The position numbers and the translations under genes are program-made. A DNA stretch of 12,249 nt, from positions 1-12,249 of the forward strand of contig JAUQPQ010000044.1 of the NCBI GenBank assembly GCA_030550295.1. The letters are read 5' to 3'. Source of the DNA: Chloroflexota bacterium (GTDB lineage: Bacteria; Chloroflexota; Dehalococcoidia; SM23-28-2; HRBIN24). The notes under the pieces were generated by a model. The model was not told the origin of the DNA, did no database searches, and saw nothing but the letters and a program-made list of their open reading frames with translations. Below are positions 1 to 7,008 of this stretch, one piece after another; within the stretch, counting starts at the first letter, position 1, and each line of letters starts with the position of its first letter.

Positions 1-440
1 GGGCTGTCCCCTGTGGCCTTGGGGCGAGAGATACACTACGGCTGGAGGCAGCCCTACCCCTCTATGGCCAAGACATCTCGGAAGACGTGAACCCGGTGGA
101 ACTAGGCCTCACCTTCGCCGTCTCCCTTGACGACGGATTCCCCTTCATAGGCAGGGAGGCGATAGCGAAGGTTATGGTTTCAGAGCCTAGTCGCCTCTGG
201 GCCTGTCTGCAAGCCGAAGGAAGGGGGATCATGCGTCCTGGGTACCCTGTCTTACATGAAGGGCGCGAGGTGGGCAAGATAACAAGCGGTGGCTACTCCC
301 CCACCCTTAAGACAAGCATTGGGATGGCCTTCCTCCCTCCGTCCTTGGCCCAGGAAGGGATGCGCCTTATAGTGGACGTAAGGGGCGAGCCGCTACCGGT
401 GCAGGTGGTGCGCCGCCCCTTCTACCGACCATCCCGTTAG
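1..440 (+). CDS. gcvT: Glycine cleavage system T protein, C-terminal part (5' truncated by window)
   Basis: This is the last 145 residues of the aminomethyltransferase that takes the aminomethyl group from lipoylated GcvH, releases NH3 and passes the one-carbon unit to tetrahydrofolate as 5,10-methylene-THF. The open frame runs from base 3 with no start; an internal ATG at 87 is not the gene start. Visible family motifs are GLGARDTLRLEA followed by LYGQDI near the window edge, then FIGREAI, GIMRPGYPV, GKITSGGYSPTLK and the closing VRRPFYRPSR. These are the end of the folate-binding domain and the C-terminal barrel of GcvT. The N-terminal folate-binding part lies outside the window, so completeness cannot be judged. 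It ends 10 nt before gcvH, and its stop codon overlaps the gcvH ribosome binding site. The related sarcosine/dimethylglycine dehydrogenases share this fold, but the neighbours settle the call. Confidence 0.95.
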   Translation, partial: AVPCGLGARDTLRLEAALPLYGQDISEDVNPVELGLTFAVSLDDGFPFIGREAIAKVMVSEPSRLWACLQAEGRGIMRPGYPVLHEGREVGKITSGGYSPTLKTSIGMAFLPPSLAQEGMRLIVDVRGEPLPVQVVRRPFYRPSR

Positions 441-445
441 GAGGT
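439..445 (+). promoter_or_regulatory. Ribosome binding site of gcvH
   Basis: AGGAGGT begins inside the gcvT stop codon and ends 5 nt before a GTG. This strong Shine-Dalgarno match, with good spacing, selects the GTG at 451 as the gcvH start. Confidence 0.8.
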
Positions 446-450
446 GCGAG

Positions 451-843
451 GTGCCCAGCCCTGCAGACCGTCTCTACACCAAGGAGCACGAATGGGTGCA
501 GATGGAAGACACCGTGGGCACTGTGGGCATCACCGACTACGCCCAAGACCAGCTGGGCGACATCGTGTATGTAAAGCTGCCGCCTGTAGGGCAACAAGTC
601 CGCCAGATGGAGCCTTTTGGCGAGATAGAGTCGGTCAAGGCCGTAGCCGACCTTTACGCACCGGTAAGCGGGGAAGTGGTAGAGGTGAACGGCGAGCTGG
701 AGGAGCGGCCAGAGCTAGTCAACCAAGACCCCTACGGCAGAGGCTGGATGATCCGCATCCGCCTGGCCGATAGGGCCGAATTGGCCAATCTGCTCACCGC
801 CCAGCAGTATGACGACTACATCGCCCAAGGAGCAGACGCCTGA
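451..843 (+). CDS. gcvH: Glycine cleavage system H protein
   Basis: The 130-residue lipoyl carrier shuttles the aminomethyl intermediate from the P protein to the T protein and then carries the dihydrolipoyl group to the L protein. The length is usual for the family (about 125-130). The N-terminal YTKEHEW motif (residues 9-15) and GITDYAQDQLGDIVYV (26-41) are typical GcvH sequence. The lipoylation site is ESVKAV, with the modified lysine at residue 63, followed by the APVSGEVVEVN hairpin. The GTG start is supported by a strong Shine-Dalgarno site that overlaps the gcvT stop. The gene ends one base before the next ATG. No lipoate ligase, octanoyltransferase or dihydrolipoamide dehydrogenase gene is present in the window, so those activities must be encoded elsewhere. 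Confidence 0.98.
   Translation: MPSPADRLYTKEHEWVQMEDTVGTVGITDYAQDQLGDIVYVKLPPVGQQVRQMEPFGEIESVKAVADLYAPVSGEVVEVNGELEERPELVNQDPYGRGWMIRIRLADRAELANLLTAQQYDDYIAQGADA
827..832 (+). promoter_or_regulatory. Ribosome binding site of gcvPA
   Basis: AAGGAG lies within the last codons of gcvH, 12 nt before the ATG at 845. It favours that ATG over an in-frame ATG at 809, which would lie inside gcvH and add 12 residues with no family resemblance. Confidence 0.55.
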
Positions 844-844
844 G

Positions 845-2176
845 ATGGAGAATTCCCCTCCTCACCCCTACCTGCCCAACACCCCAGAAGACGTAAAGGC
901 CATGTTGGCCACCATAGGCGTTGAAGATGTAGAAGAGCTGTTTGCTGATATCCCACCCCACCTGCGGGTGGACTCTCTAGGGCTGCCACCTCCCCTTTCG
1001 GAACAGGAGCTAGTAAGGGAGCTGACGTCTCTGGCCACCCAGAACCTGGCCCCTGGCCCCAATACGCCATGCTTCTTGGGCGGGGGCGCCTACCGACATT
1101 ACATCCCCTCTACGGTCAGGGCAGTCATCTCTAGGCCCGAGTTCTATACTGCCTACACCCCATACCAGGCTGAGATAAGCCAGGGGACACTACAGACCAT
1201 GTTCGAGTTCCAGACCCTGGTGTGTGAGCTGCTGGGCATGGAGGTGGCCAACGCCGGCATGTATGACGGCGCTAGCGCTTTGGCCGAGGGATGTCTCATG
1301 GCCAGCTTAGTCACCGGCCGGCGGCACATAGCCTTAGTGGATACCATCCATCCCCACTACGTGGATGTAGTGCGCACTTACGCCATGGGCCGCGGGCTGC
1401 AGGTAGAGATCCTGCCCCCCCAGCAGATATGGGAGTTAGATGAAAGCTATGCCTGCTTGGCCGTCCAGAGCCCCAACTTTTTCGGCTACTTGGAAGACAT
1501 GGAGGCCATGGCGCAAGCTGCCCACCGAGTGGGGGCCCTCCTGGTGACAAGCACTGATCCTATCTCCCTGGGCCTCTTCCGCCCTCCGGGTGAATATGAC
1601 GCCGACGTGGCCACGGCCGAGGGACAATCTCTGGGATGGCCCCTCTCCTTCGGAGGGCCATATCTAGGGCTGTTTGCCTCCCGTAGGGAGTTCCTACGTC
1701 AGATGCCGGGCCGTATCGTAGGGCGCACCACCGACCGCTATGGACGGACAGGCTACGTCCTCACCCTCCAGACGCGAGAGCAGCACATACGGAGGGAGCG
1801 GGCCACCTCTAATATCTGCACCAGCCAGCAGTTGGTAGCGCTGGCTGCCACCGTGTACCTGACCACCCTCGGCCCTCACGGCCTGCGAAGAATAGCCCAA
1901 ATGTGTTATCACAAGGCCCATTACCTTGCCCAGCGCCTCGCTAGCCTTCCTGGATACCGTCTGCCCTTGCGGGGCGTCTTCTTCAAGGAGTTCGTGGTGG
2001 AATGCCCACGGCCCCCTCAGGAGGTGAACGCCATCCTCCTGGAGCGGGGTATAGTAGGAGGCCTAGACGTCTCGTCACGCGTAGAAAGAGGGCTCCTTCT
2101 GTGCGTAACCGAGGTGACCACACGAGAAGAGATGGACCTTCTGGTGGGGGCCTTGGCTTCCCTCTCGCCGAGGTGA
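845..2176 (+). CDS. gcvPA: Glycine dehydrogenase (decarboxylating), subunit 1
   Basis: This is the N-terminal half of the split P protein (443 residues, as expected for the family). It pairs with GcvPB to make the PLP-dependent enzyme that decarboxylates glycine and loads the aminomethyl group on lipoyl-GcvH. Family sequence includes PYLPNTPEDVKAMLATIGV at the start, the FAD-IPPHLR stretch, the AYTPYQAEISQGTLQ block, GMYDGASALAE, SFGGPYLGLFA and NICTSQQLVALAA. This half has the aminotransferase-like fold but not the PLP lysine, which is in the partner subunit, so absence of that residue is normal. I start it at ATG 845 because family proteins begin just before YLPNTPED and a ribosome binding site precedes it. 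One base separates it from gcvH and four bases separate its stop from gcvPB. Confidence 0.97.
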   Translation: MENSPPHPYLPNTPEDVKAMLATIGVEDVEELFADIPPHLRVDSLGLPPPLSEQELVRELTSLATQNLAPGPNTPCFLGGGAYRHYIPSTVRAVISRPEFYTAYTPYQAEISQGTLQTMFEFQTLVCELLGMEVANAGMYDGASALAEGCLMASLVTGRRHIALVDTIHPHYVDVVRTYAMGRGLQVEILPPQQIWELDESYACLAVQSPNFFGYLEDMEAMAQAAHRVGALLVTSTDPISLGLFRPPGEYDADVATAEGQSLGWPLSFGGPYLGLFASRREFLRQMPGRIVGRTTDRYGRTGYVLTLQTREQHIRRERATSNICTSQQLVALAATVYLTTLGPHGLRRIAQMCYHKAHYLAQRLASLPGYRLPLRGVFFKEFVVECPRPPQEVNAILLERGIVGGLDVSSRVERGLLLCVTEVTTREEMDLLVGALASLSPR

Positions 2177-2180
2177 GGGG

Positions 2181-3659
2181 ATGAGGTTTGCCATAGGACG
2201 CCCAGACCCTAAAGAGGCCCAGACAGGCGAACGCCTCTCTATGGACATGTCACGGCCGGGGAGAAGGGCCCTAGACTTGCCTCCCCTGGACGTCCCAGAG
2301 GCCCCTCCCCCTCCTTCCCACCTCCTGCGTACTTCCCTGCGCCTTCCTGAGCTCTCCCAAAACGAGGTAGTGCGCTACTTCCTGTCCCTCTCCCGCCTCA
2401 ACTATTCGGTGGACAGTGGGTTCTATCCTTTGGGCTCGTGCACCATGAAATACAACCCCAAAGTGAACGAAGAGGTAGCCTCTCTACCTGGTTTCGCCCA
2501 CGTGCATCCACTTCAGCAGCGACATACGATCCAAGGGGCGCTGTACCTGATGTTCCATCTGCAGGAGCTACTGTGTCGCATCACCGGAATGGACTCTTCC
2601 AGCTTGGCGCCAGCGGCGGGGGCCCAGGGAGAGCTGGCAGGAATGCTTATGATAAAGGCCTTCCTGCGGGACCACGGCCAGTCGCAACGGAATGTGGTCT
2701 TGGTGCCCGACTCGGCCCATGGGACCAACCCAGCAAGCGCCGCCATGGCCGGCTTCCAGGTGGTGACTATACCATCCAACGCCCAAGGAAACGTAGACTT
2801 AGAAGCCCTCAGGGAGACGTTGGGGCCACAGGTGGCAGCGGTGATGCTGACCATCCCCTCCACCTTGGGCCTGTTCGAGCCCAACATCCAGCAGATAGCC
2901 CAAATGGTGCACGAGGCAGGTGCCCTCCTGTATGGGGACGGTGCCAACCAGAACGCCTTTTTGGGGCGGGCCCGCTTCGGCGACATGGGGTTCGACGTGG
3001 TGCACCTGAACTTGCACAAGACCTTTGCTGCCCCCCACGGTGGAGGTGGCCCTGGGGCAGGGCCAGTATGTTGCAAGTCTCACCTAGCACCCTACCTGCC
3101 CACCCCTGTGGTAGAGCAAACAGATGAAGGGTTCCGCCTCACGTCGCCCCCAAGGAGCATCGGGCGGCTACTCGCCTTTTGGGGCCATTTCACCGTGCTG
3201 GTAAGGGCCTATGCCTACATAAGGGCCCTGGGGGAAGAGGGCCTCAAGGCGGTGTCAACACATGCGGTGGTCAACGCTAATTACGTGCGCACTCGCCTAA
3301 AGGGAGCCTACCATCTCCCTTACGACCGCCCCTGCCTCCACGAGGTGGTATTCTCAACGGTAAGACAGAAGGCTAAGGGGGTAAAGGCCCTAGACATCGC
3401 CAAGAGGCTTATCGATTATGGCTTCCATCCCCCCACCATGTATTTCCCCCTCACCGTCCCCGAGGCCCTCATGATAGAGCCGACAGAAACGGAATCTAAG
3501 GAGAACCTGGACGCCTTCTGCGAAGCGATGCTGGCCATCGCCCGTGAGGCAGAGGAGTGCCCTGAGGTGGTGAGGGAAGCACCCCATACCACCCCCCTGG
3601 CCCGCCTGGACGAGGCTACTGCCGCCCGCAGGCCCATTCTGCACTGGCAGGGGGGATGA
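2181..3659 (+). CDS. gcvPB: Glycine dehydrogenase (decarboxylating), subunit 2
   Basis: This is the PLP-binding half of the split P protein (492 residues, normal for the family). The early SRPGRRALDLPPLDVPE segment is the family's usual N-terminal signature. It is followed by GFYPLGSCTMKYNPK, DSAHGTNPASAAMAG and DGANQNAFLG. The PLP-binding lysine is residue 280 in NLHKTFAAPHGGGGPG. The C-terminal part has YFPLTVPEALMIEPTET. The ATG at 2181 follows a purine-rich GAGGTGAGGGG stretch that includes the gcvPA stop. The stop codon overlaps the start of the following aminotransferase gene in an ATGA arrangement, which implies translational coupling. The 1:1 partner, gcvPA, is immediately upstream, and together they replace the single long GcvP of Proteobacteria. 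Confidence 0.97.
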   Translation: MRFAIGRPDPKEAQTGERLSMDMSRPGRRALDLPPLDVPEAPPPPSHLLRTSLRLPELSQNEVVRYFLSLSRLNYSVDSGFYPLGSCTMKYNPKVNEEVASLPGFAHVHPLQQRHTIQGALYLMFHLQELLCRITGMDSSSLAPAAGAQGELAGMLMIKAFLRDHGQSQRNVVLVPDSAHGTNPASAAMAGFQVVTIPSNAQGNVDLEALRETLGPQVAAVMLTIPSTLGLFEPNIQQIAQMVHEAGALLYGDGANQNAFLGRARFGDMGFDVVHLNLHKTFAAPHGGGGPGAGPVCCKSHLAPYLPTPVVEQTDEGFRLTSPPRSIGRLLAFWGHFTVLVRAYAYIRALGEEGLKAVSTHAVVNANYVRTRLKGAYHLPYDRPCLHEVVFSTVRQKAKGVKALDIAKRLIDYGFHPPTMYFPLTVPEALMIEPTETESKENLDAFCEAMLAIAREAEECPEVVREAPHTTPLARLDEATAARRPILHWQGG

Positions 3660-4852
3660 TGACTTTGGAGGAGCTTATCGTTCCTCATCGCCTCTTGCTG
3701 GGGCCGGGGCCCTCCAACGTGGACCCCAGGGTGTATAAGGCCATGATGTCGCCTGTCATAGGCTACTTGGACCCCCAGTTTTTAAGGCTCTTGGAAGAGA
3801 CGCAAGAGCCCTTAAGGGCGGTGTTCCGCACCACTAACGAGCTGACCATACCCATTTCCGGAACGGGATCCCTGGGGATGGAAGCAGCAATCTACAACAC
3901 AGTGGAAGAGGGCGACACGGTGATCGTGGCCATCAACGGATTCTTCGGCCTCCGCATGGCAGACATGGCCCGCCGCTGTGGGGCCACCGTGGTGACGGTG
4001 GAGGCACCCTGGGGCCAGATCGTCGAGCCGGAGCAGCTGGAAGATGCTCTGCGCCGCCATCCTGAGACCAAGGCTGTCTGCATCGTCCACGCCGAGACTT
4101 CTACAGGGGTCCTCCAGCCGTTGCTACCGGTGGTGGAGCTAGCCCACCAATATGGGGCCCTTCTCATCGTGGACGCGGTCACGTCCCTTGCCGGATGCCC
4201 CTTGGAGGTGGACGCTTGGGGCCTAGACGTAGTGTATAGTGCCACCCAAAAGTGCCTATCGGCCCCTCCAGGGTTAGCCCCCCTTACCTTGGGCCCGCGG
4301 GCGATGGAGTTGGTGCTAAAGAGGCGTGAACCTTGCCGCAGCTGGTACGTAGACGTGACCCTAATACGCCAGTACTACGGGCAGCCACGACGCTACCACC
4401 ACACACCGCCTATGACTATGCTGTACGCCTTACGGGAGGCCCTTCGTCTGATCTTGGAGGAGGGGCTAGAGGAGCGGTGGCGTCGCCACCGGCGCCATGC
4501 CCGGGCCCTGTGGGCAGGCCTTGAGGCCATGGGCCTCCGGCTCCACGTGGAGAGGGAGGAACACCGGGCACCACCCATCACTACCGTATGCGTCCCCGAG
4601 GGGATCGACGAGGCACAGGTGCGCAATGGGCTATTGGAGCGCCACAACATCGAGATTGGCGCCGGCTTTGGCCCATTGCAGGGCAGAGTATGGCGCATAG
4701 GGCTTATGGGATATTCCAGCCAGCCCCAAAACGTCTTGGCCCTTCTCCACGGCCTAGAAGAAGAACTGCGCCGACAAGGCTTCCCCTGCCCGCCAGGAGC
4801 AGGCATCTCGGCCGCCTCTCGTTCTCTAGCTAGTGGGGGGGATGACGCTTGA
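3656..4852 (+). CDS. Serine-pyruvate / alanine-glyoxylate aminotransferase family (class V, PLP)
   Basis: This 398-residue fold-type I aminotransferase is close in length to human AGT (392) and bacterial serine-glyoxylate aminotransferases. It has LLGPGPSNVDPRV (residues 14-26), the PLP-phosphate loop SGTGSLGMEAA (68-78), the ring-stacking aspartate in LLIVDAVTSLAG, and the Schiff-base lysine K199 in SATQKCLSAPPG. The substrate carboxylate arginine is R347 in VWRIGLMG. By family, it transfers an amino group from alanine or serine to glyoxylate, giving glycine; the exact donor cannot be read from sequence. Its place directly after gcvPB, with a 4-nt overlap, argues strongly for glycine production feeding the cleavage system. 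Two usually conserved histidines, in the GHLDPEF-like and MGHS-like motifs, are tyrosines here (GYLDPQF, MGYSS). The last 20 or so residues are a low-complexity tail. Two adjacent ATGs (3656, 3659) are possible starts. Confidence 0.9.
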   Translation: MMTLEELIVPHRLLLGPGPSNVDPRVYKAMMSPVIGYLDPQFLRLLEETQEPLRAVFRTTNELTIPISGTGSLGMEAAIYNTVEEGDTVIVAINGFFGLRMADMARRCGATVVTVEAPWGQIVEPEQLEDALRRHPETKAVCIVHAETSTGVLQPLLPVVELAHQYGALLIVDAVTSLAGCPLEVDAWGLDVVYSATQKCLSAPPGLAPLTLGPRAMELVLKRREPCRSWYVDVTLIRQYYGQPRRYHHTPPMTMLYALREALRLILEEGLEERWRRHRRHARALWAGLEAMGLRLHVEREEHRAPPITTVCVPEGIDEAQVRNGLLERHNIEIGAGFGPLQGRVWRIGLMGYSSQPQNVLALLHGLEEELRRQGFPCPPGAGISAASRSLASGGDDA

Positions 4853-5364
4853 AGGAGTGGCAGGGGAAAGGGGCGTTGATAGTAGGGGCAGAAACAGAAA
4901 CGGGAGAGGAAGCAGCACGAGTGCTTGCATCTTGGGGCATGGCCCTAGCCTTGGCCACCAGCCTACCGCGAGGGGAAGACGTTTACCAGGCCCAGAGGCT
5001 CGCTCGCCTTCTGGCCCGGGAGGGTCTGCCGCGCCCCCTGGCCCAGGTCCTGGACCCCCATAACGAGAAGGCGGTGCAGGTGACCCTGCGCCAGGTAGCC
5101 AAGGCCTTGAACGGGCTCCACCTCATCGTTTACTCCCCTCACCCTCGTGACAGCTCGCCCTCTAAGGCCTTTGCCCTTCTGGCCCTTTATGGGGCCAAAG
5201 AGATACAGCGTTGGGGCCAGGGAGCAATTATAGGCGTGTCGCCACGTTTGTCCCATGTCGCCGCTGGTACCCGCCAATGCCCCGTACTGACGGTTGAGAA
5301 CTTACAGAAGGCCCAAGAGGCCCTTCTTAGCTTGATACGAACAGAAAAAGGAGGGGACCTATGA
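4849..5364 (+). CDS. Truncated, catalytically degenerate SDR-like protein
   Basis: A 171-residue protein resembling the first two thirds of a short-chain dehydrogenase/reductase. It opens with a Rossmann strand and helix, GALIVGAETETGEEAARVLA (from residue 8). The usual TGxxxGxG is changed: T to V12 and the middle Gly to E17. LNGLHLIVYSPHP stands where SDRs have GxIDILVNNAG. QGAIIGVSP matches the GxIINVSS strand. In an ungapped alignment with the SDR at 6198, the catalytic Ser, Tyr and Lys positions are Pro, Pro and Val. The protein then stops soon after the helix that follows, lacking the C-terminal third of the fold. The first possible start is TTG at 4849, overlapping the upstream stop (TTGA), because an in-frame stop lies at 4843. 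The frame is intact and it couples to the next gene by ATGA, so it looks maintained rather than decayed. A non-catalytic subunit is my best guess; its function is unknown. Confidence 0.7.
   Translation: MKEWQGKGALIVGAETETGEEAARVLASWGMALALATSLPRGEDVYQAQRLARLLAREGLPRPLAQVLDPHNEKAVQVTLRQVAKALNGLHLIVYSPHPRDSSPSKAFALLALYGAKEIQRWGQGAIIGVSPRLSHVAAGTRQCPVLTVENLQKAQEALLSLIRTEKGGDL
5348..5356 (+). promoter_or_regulatory. Ribosome binding site of the crotonase-family gene
   Basis: AAGGAGGGG lies in the last codons of the SDR-like gene, ending 4 nt before the ATG at 5361. It is one of the strongest Shine-Dalgarno sites in the operon and suggests independent loading as well as coupled re-initiation. Confidence 0.75.
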
Positions 5365-6194
5365 CCTATGAGACCATCATCTATGAGAAAGAGCGAGGAC
5401 GGGCCCGTATCACCCTTAACCGTCCTGAGAAGCTCAACGCCATCTCGTGGCAAATGATGCAAGAGCTAAACCAAGCCCTATGGGAAGCCGACAGGGACCC
5501 AGAGGTGCACGTGGTGATCATCAAGGGGGCAGGAAGGGCCTTCTCCTCGGGCTACGACATTACTCCTCCTTCGGGGGAGCGGAGCCATGCCCCTGGGCCA
5601 TCCATGGAGCGGGACATATGGTTTTTGGAAAGGGGCCTAGAGTTGCGCATGGCCCTATGGGAAATGCATAAGCCCACCATCGCCCAGGTTCATGGGTACT
5701 GTTTGGCCGGGGGCACCGATTTGGCCCTGCTGTGCGACATCGTCATCTGCAGCAAGGATGCCCTCTTTGGCTATCCGCCTGTAAGGGGGATGGGCTCGCC
5801 CGTTAACCACATGTGGACATATCTGGTAGGTCCCCAGTGGGCCAAACGCCTGCTCCTCACCGGCGACACCATCAGCGGGGAGGAGGCGGAAAAGATAGGT
5901 CTGGTACTGAGGGCTGTCCCTCCCGATCAACTGGAGTCGGAGGTGGAAGCCTTGGCCGACCGTATGGCCTATATCGATGTCGACCTTCTGGCAGCTAATA
6001 AGCGCATCGTCAATCTGGCCTTGGAGCTGATGGGGGCTCGCACCATGCAGAGGCTGGCGGCAGAAAGGGATGCCATCGCCCGCCAGTCGCCTGTGGTTCG
6101 GGAGTTCTATCGCATTGCTAAGGAGCAAGGGCTCAAAGCAGCCCTGGAGTGGCGCGATGCCAAATTCGGCGATCGGCCAAGAAAGGAGGTGTGA
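5361..6194 (+). CDS. Enoyl-CoA hydratase/isomerase (crotonase) family protein with atypical active site
   Basis: The 277-residue protein has the crotonase fold. Its N-terminal ARITLNRPEKLNAIS (residues 14-29) is a family hallmark. FSSGYDI (F61-D66) supplies the first oxyanion-hole segment, and KPTIAQVHGYCLAGGTDLALLCDI the second. WAKRLLLTGDTISGEEAEKIGLV is the usual helix leading to the trimer interface. In true enoyl-CoA hydratases two glutamates (E144 and E164 of the rat mitochondrial enzyme) activate water. Here the matching positions are D120 (GGTDL) and P140 (FGYPPVRG), so simple hydration of a 2-enoyl-CoA is doubtful. An isomerase, hydrolase, lyase or other CoA-thioester reaction is possible. 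The start overlaps the upstream stop (ATGA) and has a strong ribosome binding site; 3 nt separate its stop from the next SDR. Family membership is secure, the reaction is not. Confidence 0.9.
   Translation: MTYETIIYEKERGRARITLNRPEKLNAISWQMMQELNQALWEADRDPEVHVVIIKGAGRAFSSGYDITPPSGERSHAPGPSMERDIWFLERGLELRMALWEMHKPTIAQVHGYCLAGGTDLALLCDIVICSKDALFGYPPVRGMGSPVNHMWTYLVGPQWAKRLLLTGDTISGEEAEKIGLVLRAVPPDQLESEVEALADRMAYIDVDLLAANKRIVNLALELMGARTMQRLAAERDAIARQSPVVREFYRIAKEQGLKAALEWRDAKFGDRPRKEV
6182..6190 (+). promoter_or_regulatory. Ribosome binding site of SDR gene at 6198
   Basis: AAAGGAGGT is a near-perfect anti-Shine-Dalgarno complement within the end of the crotonase gene. Seven bases separate it from the ATG at 6198. 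Confidence 0.8.
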
Positions 6195-6197
6195 CCC

Positions 6198-7007
6198 ATG
6201 TCTGTGCTGGAGAAGCTCGGGTTAGACGGCAAGGTGGCAGTGGTGACGGGGGCAGGAAGGGGTTTGGGTAGGGCCATGGCCCTTGCCCTAGCTGAGGCGG
6301 GGGCCAACGTGGTATGCGCCGCCCGCTCCCGCGAGCAGATAGAGGCTACTGCCCATCAGATAAGGCAGCTAGGAAGGCGATCCCTCGCCATCCCTACCGA
6401 TGTCACCAACCCCCAACAGTGCACCCGGCTCATAGATACCACCGTTGAGCAAATGGGGCGCATCGACATCCTCGTTAACAATGCCGGTGGCGCCACCCCA
6501 GGGTACGACAAACCGGTAGAACAGATCACGGACGAGGAATGGCGGCTGGGCATAGATACTAACCTTTCCAGCGTCTTCTACTGCTGTCGGGCGGCGATAC
6601 CCCACATGGTGCGTCAAGGAGGCGGCAAGATCATCAACGTCTCCTCGGGATACGGTCTACGGGGGGGAAGGAACAACTTCATCTATTGCTCGGCCAAGGC
6701 AGCAGTCATAAACTTCACCCGCTCTCTGGCCCTTACCTACGCCCAACACAACATCCAGGCCAACTGCATAGTGCCAGGTTTCTTCCCCCACGAGAACGAG
6801 GCGGTCATCAGGTACTTGCGAGGAGGGCAGTTCATCCCTGTAGGCCGCGTAGGGAAAGACGAAGAGCTGGGGCCAGCGTGTGTCCTTCTGGCCTCAGCCC
6901 TGGCCGACCACATGAATGGGGCCATCATCATCTTAGATGGTGGTGGCCTGGCAGGGGGCCAGGCACCTACAGGACTGGCACCTCGCATACCCCTTGCGGA
7001 GGGATAA
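6198..7007 (+). CDS. Short-chain dehydrogenase/reductase (classical, intact active site)
   Basis: The 269-residue classical SDR has every expected element: cofactor motif TGAGRGLG (residues 17-24), NNAG (94-97), tetrad Asn N122 in DTNLSSVF, catalytic S150 in INVSSGYG, and Y163/K167 in YCSAK. The DGGG near the end is the usual C-terminal motif. The AARS sequence after the second strand, with no acidic residue at its end, suggests NADP(H) preference, which is inference. By family it oxidises or reduces an alcohol/ketone, possibly a hydroxyacyl-CoA or a sugar acid; FabG- and gluconate-5-dehydrogenase-like proteins look alike at this level. After the conserved core it carries about 18 extra residues rich in Gly, Ala and Pro. 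It follows the crotonase gene by 3 nt and precedes a second, degenerate SDR by 1 nt, so the two are likely made together. Confidence 0.92.
   Translation: MSVLEKLGLDGKVAVVTGAGRGLGRAMALALAEAGANVVCAARSREQIEATAHQIRQLGRRSLAIPTDVTNPQQCTRLIDTTVEQMGRIDILVNNAGGATPGYDKPVEQITDEEWRLGIDTNLSSVFYCCRAAIPHMVRQGGGKIINVSSGYGLRGGRNNFIYCSAKAAVINFTRSLALTYAQHNIQANCIVPGFFPHENEAVIRYLRGGQFIPVGRVGKDEELGPACVLLASALADHMNGAIIILDGGGLAGGQAPTGLAPRIPLAEG
6998..7003 (+). promoter_or_regulatory. Ribosome binding site of SDR gene at 7009
   Basis: GGAGGG ends 5 nt before the ATG at 7009 and thereby selects this start over an upstream in-frame GTG/ATG region inside the preceding SDR gene. Confidence 0.7.
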
Positions 7008-7008
7008 G

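Noticed and set aside
809..844. Upstream in-frame start for gcvPA
   Set aside because: It would overlap gcvH by 35 nt and add 12 residues unlike the family N-terminus; ATG 845 has a suitable ribosome binding site.
2513..3076. Open frame of 187 codons on the - strand opposite gcvPB
   Set aside because: It is antisense to the conserved PLP-binding region, the product is low-complexity, and it has no family resemblance.
2438..3127. Open frame of 229 codons on the + strand inside gcvPB
   Set aside because: It lies fully within the well-supported gcvPB frame, its product is Gly/Arg/Pro-rich with no recognisable domain, and it is expected from GC-rich codon use.
4393..4806. Open frame of 137 codons on the - strand opposite the aminotransferase
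   Set aside because: It is rich in Arg and Ser, as expected for the complement of GC-rich coding DNA, with no domain or supporting context.
5655..6128. Open frame of 157 codons on the - strand opposite the crotonase gene
   Set aside because: It is a shadow of a conserved coding region and its product has no recognisable motif.
6937..7008. Upstream start for the last + strand SDR
   Set aside because: The extra 24 residues are encoded inside the preceding SDR gene and come before the normal SDR N-terminus; ATG 7009 has GGAGGG at good spacing.
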